Below are positions 16,981-24,591 of a stretch of DNA of 64,000 nt, piece after piece. The translations under genes and the position numbers were made by a program. Source of the stretch: Natronosalvus caseinilyticus (GTDB lineage: Archaea; Halobacteriota; Halobacteria; Halobacteriales; Natrialbaceae); assembly GCF_017357105.1 (NCBI RefSeq), contig NZ_CP071596.1, positions 3,720,001-3,784,000 of the forward strand. Direction: 5' to 3'. How positions within the stretch are numbered: position 1 is the first letter of the stretch; the number at the start of each line of letters is the position of its first letter. The notes below the pieces were generated by a model. It saw only the letters and a program-made list of their open reading frames with translations, was not told where the DNA came from and did no database searches.

Positions 16981-18027
16981 TCACAGCTCGGGGCGCCGTC
17001 GTCGTCGCCGCTCCTCGAGCAGTGCCTTCGCTCGTTTGCCGGGCCCACCCTCGATCGGCCAGCCGCGGGTCCGCCACGCCGGCGGTTCGGGCTCGACGTG
17101 CGAACAGCGACTGCTACACTCCACGGCCGTCTGACAGCACCCCTTTGCCGCGCACCACGGCAGGAGCTGGCCCGCCGACCGTAACTCGAAGTGCCGACAG
17201 TCGGAACGCATCGTGTCGACGAACGACCGCCAGCCGCGTTCGTACGCGCGCTCGGCGATCTCGAGCCGTTTTCGAGACTTGGCTTCGGGATCGACGTACT
17301 CGAACTGTGCCGGCGACGCATCTCGAGGGCCGCCCGCCGGTCGTTCCAGGATGCGCGTTCCCGGCCCGTCGACGTCGAGGCGCCGGGGATACCACGCCAC
17401 CTCGTTTTCGAGCGAGTCGGGATCGAGCGTCAGGATGCCTGCCTCGACTGGCAGGCGCTCGAGCAGAGCCGGTTCGATCCGTTCGCCCGTTTTTCGAGTG
17501 GCCACCCACACCTCGTCGGCCAGCGCCATCGCCACGTCGTACTCGAGTTGCGGGCGCAGGGCGCGTGCGGCGCTCGCGTCGAGGTCCGGCTTGTTCTCGA
17601 TGGCGACGATTCGGCGGACCCACTCGCGGTAGGGCCACGTGCGTCGGATCTCGATGCGGTTGCCGTTCCGGCGCGTCTCGAGAATTCCGCGGTCGTCGGC
17701 CTCGTGGATCGACTCGCGGACGTAGCGCCACGGATAGCCAGGGTCGGGGAGGCAGTCGCGGTAGTACGTCCACCTCTCGGGCGCATTTCGGAGGACGTGG
17801 AGCAAATCGCCGTCGAGGCGTTTCTCGCCGAACTTCGCGCGATGGCGGAGCGCGTCGGGATCACACTCGAGGACGATGGTGTCCCAGCGGCGCCGCTTCG
17901 TGCCGAGTTGCCGGGCGACCAGGACGGCGGCGTCGCTCGAGTCTGGCGCCCATTCGCGTTCGGCCCAGCGGCAGGTCCGCAGTTCGAAGTGGAACTCGCT
18001 CTCACTCTCGGTCGCGACCCGGTTCAC
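16981..18027 (-). CDS. DUF5787-like protein, possible PD-(D/E)xK nuclease fold
   Basis: This 348-residue protein is Arg- and Trp-rich and matches a halophile family (DUF5787 from memory). The centre reads VAIENKPDLDASAARALRPQ followed by LEYDVAMALADEVWVAT. An E-x-K in a strand followed by an acidic helix is what restriction-like nuclease folds show, so nuclease activity is possible but unproven. The C-terminal quarter holds five to six Cys (CAAKGCCQTAVECSSRCSH), likely a metal cluster site. The gene stands alone, convergent with the HTH gene. Confidence 0.75.
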   Translation of the reverse strand: MNRVATESESEFHFELRTCRWAEREWAPDSSDAAVLVARQLGTKRRRWDTIVLECDPDALRHRAKFGEKRLDGDLLHVLRNAPERWTYYRDCLPDPGYPWRYVRESIHEADDRGILETRRNGNRIEIRRTWPYREWVRRIVAIENKPDLDASAARALRPQLEYDVAMALADEVWVATRKTGERIEPALLERLPVEAGILTLDPDSLENEVAWYPRRLDVDGPGTRILERPAGGPRDASPAQFEYVDPEAKSRKRLEIAERAYERGWRSFVDTMRSDCRHFELRSAGQLLPWCAAKGCCQTAVECSSRCSHVEPEPPAWRTRGWPIEGGPGKRAKALLEERRRRRRPEL

Positions 18028-18196
18028 GGCCGTCGTAGGAGGTCGGGGATCAAAAACGCTCGTTACTCGAGCCGTGGCTGGCGGACACCGGAGTCGCCAG
18101 ACGAACGTGCCGCTGAACGGTTACGGAGTGGCTGAACGGTTCTCGGAGATGCGCAACCGCTCTTCGTGGCGGCTCTCGATGGCGTCTCAGCGAGAC

Positions 18197-18634
18197 CTAA
18201 ATCTCGCCGTCTTCCTCGAGATCGTCGAGGTAGACGTGGGCCTGCTCGAGGATCTCGCGGGGCCCGTCCTGGGTGACCGTGTTGACCGCCTGCTCGTAGT
18301 CACGCCACTGGAGATCCCGGTGCTCTCTCGAGAGCTCCGCACTCGCTTCGAACGACTTTGCGACGAAGAGGTGGACGGTCTTGTGTATCGTCTTCCCGTT
18401 CGCCTCGAAGACGTAGTCGTAGTCCTCGCGGAAGCCGTCGAGTAGTCTGAACTGTTCGATACCTGCCTCTTCCTTGATTTCGCGGATCGCCGTCTGCTGT
18501 AGTTCTTCCTCTCCCTCGACACCGCCCTTCGGAAACTCCCAGTCGCCCGGGCGGCTCTTGAGTAGAAGATACTCGCGCCGGCCCCGCGTGTCGCGGAAGA
18601 GGATCGCGCCTGCGCTCGTAGCTTCGACTGCCAT
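18197..18634 (-). CDS. NUDIX hydrolase, diadenosine tetraphosphatase-like
   Basis: This 145-residue protein has the complete NUDIX box from G37 to I59: G37, E43, then REIKEEAGI at 51-59. The preceding LLLKSRPGDWEFPKGG is typical of bis(5'-nucleosyl)-tetraphosphatases, which split Ap4A-like alarmones. The start MAVEATSAGAILF is common in archaeal members. It is divergent from the S10-like gene with about 110 bp between them, which must hold both promoters. Confidence 0.92.
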   Translation of the reverse strand: MAVEATSAGAILFRDTRGRREYLLLKSRPGDWEFPKGGVEGEEELQQTAIREIKEEAGIEQFRLLDGFREDYDYVFEANGKTIHKTVHLFVAKSFEASAELSREHRDLQWRDYEQAVNTVTQDGPREILEQAHVYLDDLEEDGEI

Positions 18635-18744
18635 TGCCAGAAATAGCAGGCCGGACGTTAAGAGAATATCGGACTGTTCGTCTCCGGTGAACGCGACTCA
18701 GCACCTTTTTCTGTCCCCATCGTGGAGTAGTGCATAATACAACC

Positions 18745-19083
18745 ATGACCTTCGTCACCCGTCTCAGACTCCAGAGTGGGGACCGGGCCGCCCTGGACGG
18801 CATCGTCGAGGACATCAAGGCAACCGCCGAGAAGAAAGGAGCCGCGCTGAAGGGACCACACTCCCACCCGCCGGAAAAGTACACCGTTCCACAGCACCGC
18901 CGACTCCACGCGGACGACGACCGGCGCTTTTCTGCGTGGACCTACACCGTCTTCACCCGCGAACTCGAGATTCACGGCCACGACAATCTCGCCCGGAACA
19001 TCGCCTCGCAGAATTTCCCCGATTCGGTGCACATCGAGGCCGAAGTCGAACAGGTCCGGGGCGTCGGTCAGGGCCGGAGCTGA
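18745..19083 (+). CDS. Ribosomal protein S10 (uS10) paralogue
   Basis: This 112-residue protein matches the uS10 fold: MTFVTRLRLQSGDRAALD, then GAALKGPHSHPPEKYTVPQ (the KGP-x-PLPT-like loop) and the ELEIHGHDNLARNI segment near the C terminus. Canonical S10 is encoded next to EF-1alpha in archaea. This stand-alone copy lacks ribosomal neighbours and has a divergent N terminus, so it is probably the extra S10-like protein seen in halophiles, with an unknown, possibly translation-linked role. ATG at 18745 was preferred to an ATG five codons upstream. Confidence 0.85.
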   Translation: MTFVTRLRLQSGDRAALDGIVEDIKATAEKKGAALKGPHSHPPEKYTVPQHRRLHADDDRRFSAWTYTVFTRELEIHGHDNLARNIASQNFPDSVHIEAEVEQVRGVGQGRS

Positions 19084-19220
19084 GCGTCGTCTTCGCCGGT
19101 TCCGATTTCCGATGGGAGTCGTCGCGGTCTCGCCGTCGTTCTCGTCGTCGTTCTAATTCTGACTCACACGCACATCGCCGCGTTCATCAATCCTTTTACT
19201 GTTCCCGAGAAGAGGGTCGT

Positions 19221-20492
19221 ATGCACGACGACGAACTCGTCTCGCTCCGTCGAGACCTCCACCGGAAACCCGAGCCCGCCTGGCGGGAATTTTACACCAC
19301 CGCGCGAATCGTCGAGGCCCTCGAGTCCCTCGAGGCCGACCTCGACCTGTACGTGGGACCCGAAGCCATAAACGGCGACCACCGCCTGGCACTGCCCGAG
19401 GATAGCGAGATCGACGCCTGGTACGAACAGGCCCGCGAGTACGACGTCGATCCCGACGTACTGGCCTCGCTCGAGGGCGGCTACACGGGCGCCGTCGCCG
19501 TCCTCGAGAAAGGCGAGGGCCCGACGGTCGGCCTCCGGGTCGACATCGACGGCCTCCCGCGGATCGAAGCCGACGATGAGGATCACAAACCCGCGGCCGA
19601 CGGGTTCCGATCCGAACACGAGGCCATGCACGCCTGCGGGCACGATGCCCACGCGACGATCGGCATCGGCGTGCTCGACGCCGTCGCCGAGAGCGACTTT
19701 CAGGGGACTTTAAAGGTGTTCTTCCAGCCAGCCGAGGAGGTCATCGGCGGCGGGAAGGCGATGGCAAAGAGCGATCACCTCGCGGACGTCGACTACCTGC
19801 TGGCGATGCACATCGGGCTCGACCACCCGACGGGCGAAATCGTCGCCGGGATCGACGGCTTCCTCGCCGTTTCCCACCTCGAGGCGACGTTCCACGGCGA
19901 ACCGGCCCACGCGGGCGCTCGTCCGGAAGAGGGGCGCAACGCGAACCAGGCGCTCGCGACGGCGGTCCAGAACCTGTACGCGATCCCGCGTCACTCCGAC
20001 GGGGAGACGCGGGTCAACGCCGGCGTCATCGAAGGCGGCTCCGCGGCGAACATCATCGCGGAAGAGGCCCGCCTGGTCGCGGAGGTGCGCGGCGAGACGA
20101 CCGAACTCATGGAGTACATGCGCGAGAAGGCCACGCGGGCACTCAGGTCCGCGGCCGAGATGCACGACTGCGACCTCGAGATCGAACTCGGTGCGGAAGC
20201 GCCGAGTGCGACGAGCGACGCGGCCCTCACCGGCATCGTTGCGGAAGTGGCGGGCGCAACCGACGGCGTCGACCGGGTCCTCGAGCGCGACAAACTCGGC
20301 GGGAGCGAGGATGCCACCTTCCTGATGCGGGAGGTCCAGCAGAACGGCGGGCTGGCGTGTTACGTCGGCGTCGGCACGGATCACCCCGGCGGCCACCACA
20401 CCTCGACGTTCGACGTGGACGAGGCGAGCCTTCGTCACGGCGTCGACGTCCTGACGGGTGCGATCGAGCAGGTGAGTCTCGAGCGGCCCTGA
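19221..20492 (+). CDS. M20-family amidohydrolase (AbgB/HipO-like)
   Basis: This 423-residue metallo-amidohydrolase shows the family order: LRRDLHRKPEPAWREF at the start, GLRVDIDGLPRIEA, the metal-ligand motif HACGHDAHATIGIG, VFFQPAEEVIGGGKAM with the catalytic Glu pair, and DHPGGHHTSTFDVDE near the end with the last His ligand. It cleaves an N-acyl or N-aminobenzoyl amino-acid bond; the exact substrate is not readable. The N-terminal insert (residues about 35-75) is longer than in typical HipO. ATG at 19221 begins the recognisable fold. Confidence 0.92.
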   Translation: MHDDELVSLRRDLHRKPEPAWREFYTTARIVEALESLEADLDLYVGPEAINGDHRLALPEDSEIDAWYEQAREYDVDPDVLASLEGGYTGAVAVLEKGEGPTVGLRVDIDGLPRIEADDEDHKPAADGFRSEHEAMHACGHDAHATIGIGVLDAVAESDFQGTLKVFFQPAEEVIGGGKAMAKSDHLADVDYLLAMHIGLDHPTGEIVAGIDGFLAVSHLEATFHGEPAHAGARPEEGRNANQALATAVQNLYAIPRHSDGETRVNAGVIEGGSAANIIAEEARLVAEVRGETTELMEYMREKATRALRSAAEMHDCDLEIELGAEAPSATSDAALTGIVAEVAGATDGVDRVLERDKLGGSEDATFLMREVQQNGGLACYVGVGTDHPGGHHTSTFDVDEASLRHGVDVLTGAIEQVSLERP

Positions 20493-20566
20493 GCCGATCA
20501 GTGGAGCCGAAGCGAAGACTCCAGCGACCAGCGACTTTACAACACTCCTGTGAGAACGGAAGGCAG

Positions 20567-20860
20567 ATGGAAGACGTTCTGTGGTACGTCCTCGCAAGCT
20601 CTCGCGGGGGTCCGACGCGCGTCAGGATCCTCAGGGCACTCGAGGAGCGTCCGCGGAACGCCAACCAGCTCGCGACCGACCTCGAGTTCGACTACACGAC
20701 GATTCGCCATCACCTGGACGTCCTGATGGAGAACAACGTCGTCCGCCGAACCGACGACGATTACGCGGCCGTCTACCTGTTCACCGAGCAGGTGCGGTCG
20801 AACTGGGACACCGTCGAAACTGTTCTCGAGGCGGTCGATCCGGACTCGGAGGCGAGGTAA
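20567..20860 (+). CDS. ArsR-type winged-helix regulator
   Basis: This 97-residue single-domain protein has the ArsR/halophile HTH fold: RGGPTRVRILRALEERPRNA, LATDLEFDYTTIRHHLDVL (recognition helix) and NNVVRRTDDDYAAVYLF (wing). No metal-binding Cys is present, so it is not a classic metal sensor. The downstream membrane gene follows after 61 bp on the same strand, and such HTH/membrane pairs are frequent in halophiles. It may sense membrane or envelope state through its partner; that is an inference. Confidence 0.85.
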   Translation: MEDVLWYVLASSRGGPTRVRILRALEERPRNANQLATDLEFDYTTIRHHLDVLMENNVVRRTDDDYAAVYLFTEQVRSNWDTVETVLEAVDPDSEAR

Positions 20861-20921
20861 TCGCAATCATGGATCAATTTTGGACAACACGGATAACCGT
20901 CGACTGGAAAGGTGGGGATAG

Positions 20922-21224
20922 ATGAGCGCCCTGTTCACGATCGCCTGGGTCGCCGCAGCGGTGAACGTCGTGCTACTGGCGGCTCTGGGCTGGGTCTGGG
21001 TGCAGGGCTACCGGCGACACGGCGCGAGTCACACCCTCGGGTTGCTCGTGTTCGCGTCGTTGCTCCTCGTTCAGAACGGGGTCTGGCTGTACTTCTACCG
21101 CCTCCACGAGGGGTACATCGGCTGGTTCGTGAACGCGGGGACGGACGTCCAATTCGGAATGGTGCTCCTCTGCGGCCTCGAGACGCTCGCCCTGGCCTTC
21201 CTCGTTCGCATCACGTGGTCCTGA
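20922..21224 (+). CDS. Small three-helix membrane protein, DUF7521-like
   Basis: This 100-residue protein has three membrane segments: AWVAAAVNVVLLAALGWVWV, LGLLVFASLLLVQNGVWLYF and a C-terminal VQFGMVLLCGLETLALAFLV. It resembles a halophile family (DUF7521 from memory) usually encoded next to an ArsR-type regulator, as here. A purine-rich stretch (GGAAAGGTGGGG) about 5 bp before the ATG looks like a ribosome-binding site, consistent with translation from a shared mRNA. Confidence 0.8.
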   Translation: MSALFTIAWVAAAVNVVLLAALGWVWVQGYRRHGASHTLGLLVFASLLLVQNGVWLYFYRLHEGYIGWFVNAGTDVQFGMVLLCGLETLALAFLVRITWS

Positions 21225-21322
21225 CGGGACGATTGGACACGAGGTCGTGACGGGGCGATTGGGGACGAATTTTGGACGGAGTTCGGAAAATCCTCATCTA
21301 CCATATCGGCGTCGGTTTTGGT

Positions 21323-21979
21323 ATGTCGATACCACGACGAACGGTCCTGCTCGCCGTCGGCTCGAGCGTCGCGATCGCCGGTTGCCTGGGCGACGAAGAA
21401 TCGGACGGCGGAAGCGAAGATTCGACGGACGGGACGCAGACGGACGGTAGCGACGATTCGGGTGACGACGATAGCGAAAGTGAGAGCGAGAACGAAAACG
21501 AGACCGACGACGAAGGTGAATCCGACGCGACGGTTCGAGTTCGGTCCCATCCCGACCACGGCGACATCCTCGTCGGGCCGGAGGAACTGACGCTGTACAA
21601 CTTCGATCAGGATACCCAGGACGAGATGGCGAGCACTTGCTACGACGACTGTGCCACGGCGTGGCCGCCGCTGACAGTCGAGGGGGAGGGAGACCCCACC
21701 GCCGGCGACGACGTCTCCGCGACGCTGACCACGTTCGAGCGGAACAACGGGGAAACACAGGTGGCCGCCGACGGCTGGCCGCTGTACTACTTCGCCTCTG
21801 ACGAAGAACCGGGCGACGTGAACGGCCAGGGCGTCAACGACGTCTGGTGGGTCCTCAAGCCCGACGGAACGCCGATGCGGCCGGACGACAGTGGTGGCTC
21901 TGGCGACGACGGTAACTCGGATGAGACTGACGACACGGATGACTCAGATAGCGACGATGACGACGGCGTCGGTTACTGA
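21323..21979 (+). CDS. Tat-exported lipoprotein with COG4315-type repeats
   Basis: This 218-residue protein starts with a twin-Arg lipoprotein signal (IPRRTVLLAVGSSVAIAGC). Lipid attachment is expected at that Cys, followed by an acidic Ser/Asp/Glu linker. The folded part (about 75-185) carries the secreted-repeat pattern: LTLYNFDQD, CYDDCATAWPPLTVEGEGDP, AADGWPLYYFASDEEPGDVN and GVNDVWWVLKPDGTPM. This is as in PF03640/COG4315 lipoproteins of unknown function. The tail is again acidic. The short signal with ATG at 21323 is preferred over an upstream in-frame ATG at 21272. Confidence 0.88.
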   Translation: MSIPRRTVLLAVGSSVAIAGCLGDEESDGGSEDSTDGTQTDGSDDSGDDDSESESENENETDDEGESDATVRVRSHPDHGDILVGPEELTLYNFDQDTQDEMASTCYDDCATAWPPLTVEGEGDPTAGDDVSATLTTFERNNGETQVAADGWPLYYFASDEEPGDVNGQGVNDVWWVLKPDGTPMRPDDSGGSGDDGNSDETDDTDDSDSDDDDGVGY

Positions 21980-22136
21980 CGGTGTGTACCCCTCGGCCAC
22001 CCGAGTCGCCGATCGAACGGCTTCCCTGAGACCCGAGCGCCGAACCACATCAAGTCTCTGAACGCGTTACAGGCGTGGTCTCGCCCCCGTCCGTACGCCC
22101 ACAGACTATTCAATTCGGACGTGAAAGTGTCAGCCG

Positions 22137-22256
22137 ATGACAAAAGACGAGGGACAGAACGGGGTCGAGAGCGAGGACGACGCCGACGAAGATGACGACG
22201 ACGACCGCTACGGCTGGTATCTCGACAAACTCCTCGACCTGCTCGGGTTCATTTGA
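22137..22256 (+). CDS. Acidic 39-residue microprotein
   Basis: This is a 120-bp reading frame with ATG and TGA. The first 23 residues are nearly all Asp, Glu, Ser and Gly. The last 16 (RYGWYLDKLLDLLGFI) form an amphipathic to hydrophobic helix ending in Ile. The third-base GC bias fits a real gene. I recognise no family. Position, between the lipoprotein gene and the structured repeat, gives no functional clue. A short peripheral membrane peptide is one possibility. Confidence 0.5.
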   Translation: MTKDEGQNGVESEDDADEDDDDDRYGWYLDKLLDLLGFI

Positions 22257-22413
22257 GACGCACCCACCTGCACCGACGCCCCGTCACTCGAGTCAGCCGT
22301 ATTCTGAGCTCGTGGGTCGTGGCCGAGAGCGCGGCTGGTGGCCGGGAGCGCGGCTCGAACGACGGCGAGAGACGCGCTTTTCAGGGGAGGGCAGGCGCCA
22401 CACCGACGTTCAC
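22257..22413. other. Gap between microprotein gene and structured element
   Basis: About 160 bp of GC-rich sequence without a recognisable reading frame or hairpin. It leads directly into the structured repeat that ends at the geranylgeranyl reductase stop codon. Confidence 0.5.
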
Positions 22414-22548
22414 CGCGAGTGAACGAAGTGAGCGAGCGGGCCGACGACCGACCAACGGGAGGGAGGAGTGTTTTTGGTCCAGCTTTTACCGAGGGACGTC
22501 ACGACGGCTCCGAGCCGTCGTGACAGACCGCAGCGTAAAAGGTGGGTT
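22414..22548. repeat. Structured intergenic element, copy 1
   Basis: About 85 bp (22414-22497) match the copy at 54385-54470 with roughly ten differences, then both carry a hairpin, then matching 3' ends. Here the inner hairpin is a perfect 12-bp stem with a CCG loop (22498-22509 with 22513-22524). Around it, CCAGCTTTTAC (22479-22489) pairs with GTAAAAGGTGG (22535-22545) through one G-G mismatch. The element abuts the stop codon of the minus-strand reductase gene and lies between convergent genes. It could act as a two-way terminator, an mRNA 3' stabiliser or a small mobile repeat. Confidence 0.8.
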
Positions 22549-23955
22549 CTAGTACTTGGGATCCGCACCCGTCGTCTCGTACACCGTCTCCATCAGGTCG
22601 TCGCGCTGGCGCTGCCAGTTCGGGAGCGCGTCGGGTCGCGAGGGATATCCCTCGTACTGCTCGAGCACCTCGTCGGCCCGGCGCTTCGTCCGGTAGAGGT
22701 TCAGGATCGTCCCCCAGTGGCCACGGCTCTTGACCAGCGCCTCGAGCTTGAGTTTCATGCCGATGTCCGTACTCCCCGAGTAGAGCGCCTCGGCGAGCTT
22801 GTCGCCGGGCATCGCCGCGAGCAGGCCCATGAGGTCGTCGACGTCGACGGCCGTCGAGAGGATGTTGTAGACGTCGAGAGCAGCGTAGCGGGCGCCGTAG
22901 TGGTCCATCACGCGCTCGTTGTACGCCCAGAGGGCGTGTTCGCTGACGTCGCCGTCTTCGATCGCCTCGATGGCCTGCTCGCCGGCGTATTTCCCGGCGT
23001 AGGCGGCCCCGGCGATGCCGCCGCCGGTGGTGGGGTTGACGTGGCCGGCGGCGTCGCCCACGGCCATGAAGCCGGGGTGCACCGCGGAGTCGTAGGGTCG
23101 TCGGGTGGGGAGGGCGGCGCCGAGTTTGTCCTCGACGCGGGCGCCGGCGAACTCCGGTCGGTTCCGGAGGTCGCGCTTGAGGTCCTCGACGAGTTTCATC
23201 GGCTGTTCGGTCATCTGGAAACCCAGTCCGGCGTTGATCTCAGTGTCCGTTCGGGGGAAGTACCAGAGGTAGCCCGCGGCGCGCTCGGTCGGCTTGAAGA
23301 CGAGGGCGTCACTCCACTCGACGGGCTCCTCGACGTGGACGATTTCCCGGTAGGCCGAGCAGAACTGTGAGTAGGTGACGTTGGTGTCGAACGTCGAGTC
23401 CGAGAAATCGACCTTGTCCTGCAGGAGCGAGAGCGACCCGGCGCCGTCGATCACGATGTCGGCCTCGTAGGTGTAGGGATCGCCGCGGGACATCGCCCGG
23501 ACGCCCGTAACCCGTCCGTTGTCCGCCTGGATCACGTCCTGGACGACGGTGTCGTAGTGGAACGTCGCGCCCGCATGTTTCGCCCCCTCGATGATCCGGC
23601 GGCCGTACTCCCAGCGGTCGACGACTGCGAGTTCCCCGGGGACCGGAATCTCGAGGACGGTGTCCTCGTGCGGAATCTCGAAGCGACCGTGGGTCACCTC
23701 GGTGTTGGTGAACGCCGGCTCGAGCTGGGACTTGGGGATCGCCTCGGGGAACGCGTCCGCGCCCTTCAGCGCGTCGCCGCAGGCGATGTGCCCGGCTTCT
23801 TTCTCCGATTTTCGCTCGAGGACGATCACCTCGTAGCCCGCCTTCGCGACGGTTGCGGCGGCGTAACACCCTGCCGTGCCGGCGCCGACGACGACCACGT
23901 CCGGCGACTGCTCGCGTTGGCCCGTCGTCGCGGCCGACTGCTCCATGCTGCTCAT
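22549..23955 (-). CDS. Geranylgeranyl reductase family flavoprotein
   Basis: This 468-residue FAD enzyme resembles digeranylgeranylglycerophospholipid reductase, which saturates archaeal lipid chains at the membrane. The N terminus has the dinucleotide fold VVVVGAGTAGCYAAATVAKA and ERKSEKEAGHIACGDALKG. Later come VIDGAGSLSLLQ, RAAGYLWYFPRTDTEINAGL and the second FAD motif FMAVGDAAGHVNPTTGGGIA. The frame stays open far upstream, but MSSMEQSAATTG at 23955 sits just after a promoter-like gap and gives the usual length. The gene is divergent from the ferredoxin gene, which could supply its electrons. Its stop codon abuts structured element copy 1. Confidence 0.93.
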   Translation of the reverse strand: MSSMEQSAATTGQREQSPDVVVVGAGTAGCYAAATVAKAGYEVIVLERKSEKEAGHIACGDALKGADAFPEAIPKSQLEPAFTNTEVTHGRFEIPHEDTVLEIPVPGELAVVDRWEYGRRIIEGAKHAGATFHYDTVVQDVIQADNGRVTGVRAMSRGDPYTYEADIVIDGAGSLSLLQDKVDFSDSTFDTNVTYSQFCSAYREIVHVEEPVEWSDALVFKPTERAAGYLWYFPRTDTEINAGLGFQMTEQPMKLVEDLKRDLRNRPEFAGARVEDKLGAALPTRRPYDSAVHPGFMAVGDAAGHVNPTTGGGIAGAAYAGKYAGEQAIEAIEDGDVSEHALWAYNERVMDHYGARYAALDVYNILSTAVDVDDLMGLLAAMPGDKLAEALYSGSTDIGMKLKLEALVKSRGHWGTILNLYRTKRRADEVLEQYEGYPSRPDALPNWQRQRDDLMETVYETTGADPKY

Positions 23956-24068
23956 AACTCGACTCTCCACACCGGGGTAAGAAAACGTTTTTCGTGCGCC
24001 GTCGACCGCTCTGGAGTGTCGCCGTCCCCGATTCTGTCGGGAGGAAAACGACAGAGAGGGATAAAGAG

Positions 24069-24089
24069 TTTTAGTACGGTCTTTCGTAC
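24069..24089 (+). promoter_or_regulatory. Ferredoxin promoter with inverted repeat
   Basis: TTTTAG (24069-24074) lies about 25-29 bp before the ferredoxin ATG. It is followed directly by GTACG-N6-CGTAC (24074-24089), a short inverted repeat placed where a repressor would cover the transcription start. Confidence 0.4.
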
Positions 24090-24097
24090 CGGCCAGT

Positions 24098-24433
24098 ATG
24101 ACCGAGTACACCGTCGAATTCGTCGGCACAGGCGAGACGATCACCTGCTCCGACACGCAGACGATTCTCAGTCGCTGTCTCGAGGAAGGAATCGCCCAGG
24201 AGTACTCCTGCCGCGTCGGGATGTGCCTGGCGTGTTCGGCGGAGATTCTCGAGGGCGAGGTCACTCAGCCGGCGGCCCGCGGGTTGACTGAGGAAGAGGC
24301 GGAAAACTACGCGCTGACCTGCATGGCTCGACCCCAGTCTGATCTGCGACTCGAGCGTGGGAAGTATCCGCCGAGCATCGAGGCCGATCTCGAAACCGGT
24401 GGCTCGAGCGATACGGCCCCGGCGGACGATTGA
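24098..24433 (+). CDS. [2Fe-2S] plant-type ferredoxin
   Basis: This 111-residue soluble electron carrier has cluster ligands in the classic order: C38, C43 and C46 in SCRVGMCLACSAEILEGEV, and C75 in YALTCMARP. The acidic insertion of the long halobacterial ferredoxin is absent, so this is one of the shorter paralogues. The C-terminal tail is acidic and probably disordered. It is divergent from geranylgeranyl reductase, an enzyme family that can take electrons from ferredoxin in archaea, so a functional link is plausible but not shown. Confidence 0.93.
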   Translation: MTEYTVEFVGTGETITCSDTQTILSRCLEEGIAQEYSCRVGMCLACSAEILEGEVTQPAARGLTEEEAENYALTCMARPQSDLRLERGKYPPSIEADLETGGSSDTAPADD

Positions 24434-24562
24434 GCGGAGCAGGGGCTCCGAAAGCAGTATTTTCGAGGGACCACCCATCGTACCGATCGGCCGAGATAGG
24501 AGCCCCTCAACGCGCCGATTCTCTCTACTCTCCTCCTGACCGGATTTTATCCGCTGAAAAGG

Positions 24563-24569
24563 TTTTATA
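24563..24569 (+). promoter_or_regulatory. TATA box of the FilR1-like regulator gene
   Basis: TTTTATA preceded by purines (GAAAAGG) lies 23-29 bp upstream of the ATG at 24592. This predicts a leaderless transcript and supports that start over the longer open frame. Confidence 0.65.
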
Positions 24570-24591
24570 CCACGAATATGATACACTACTA

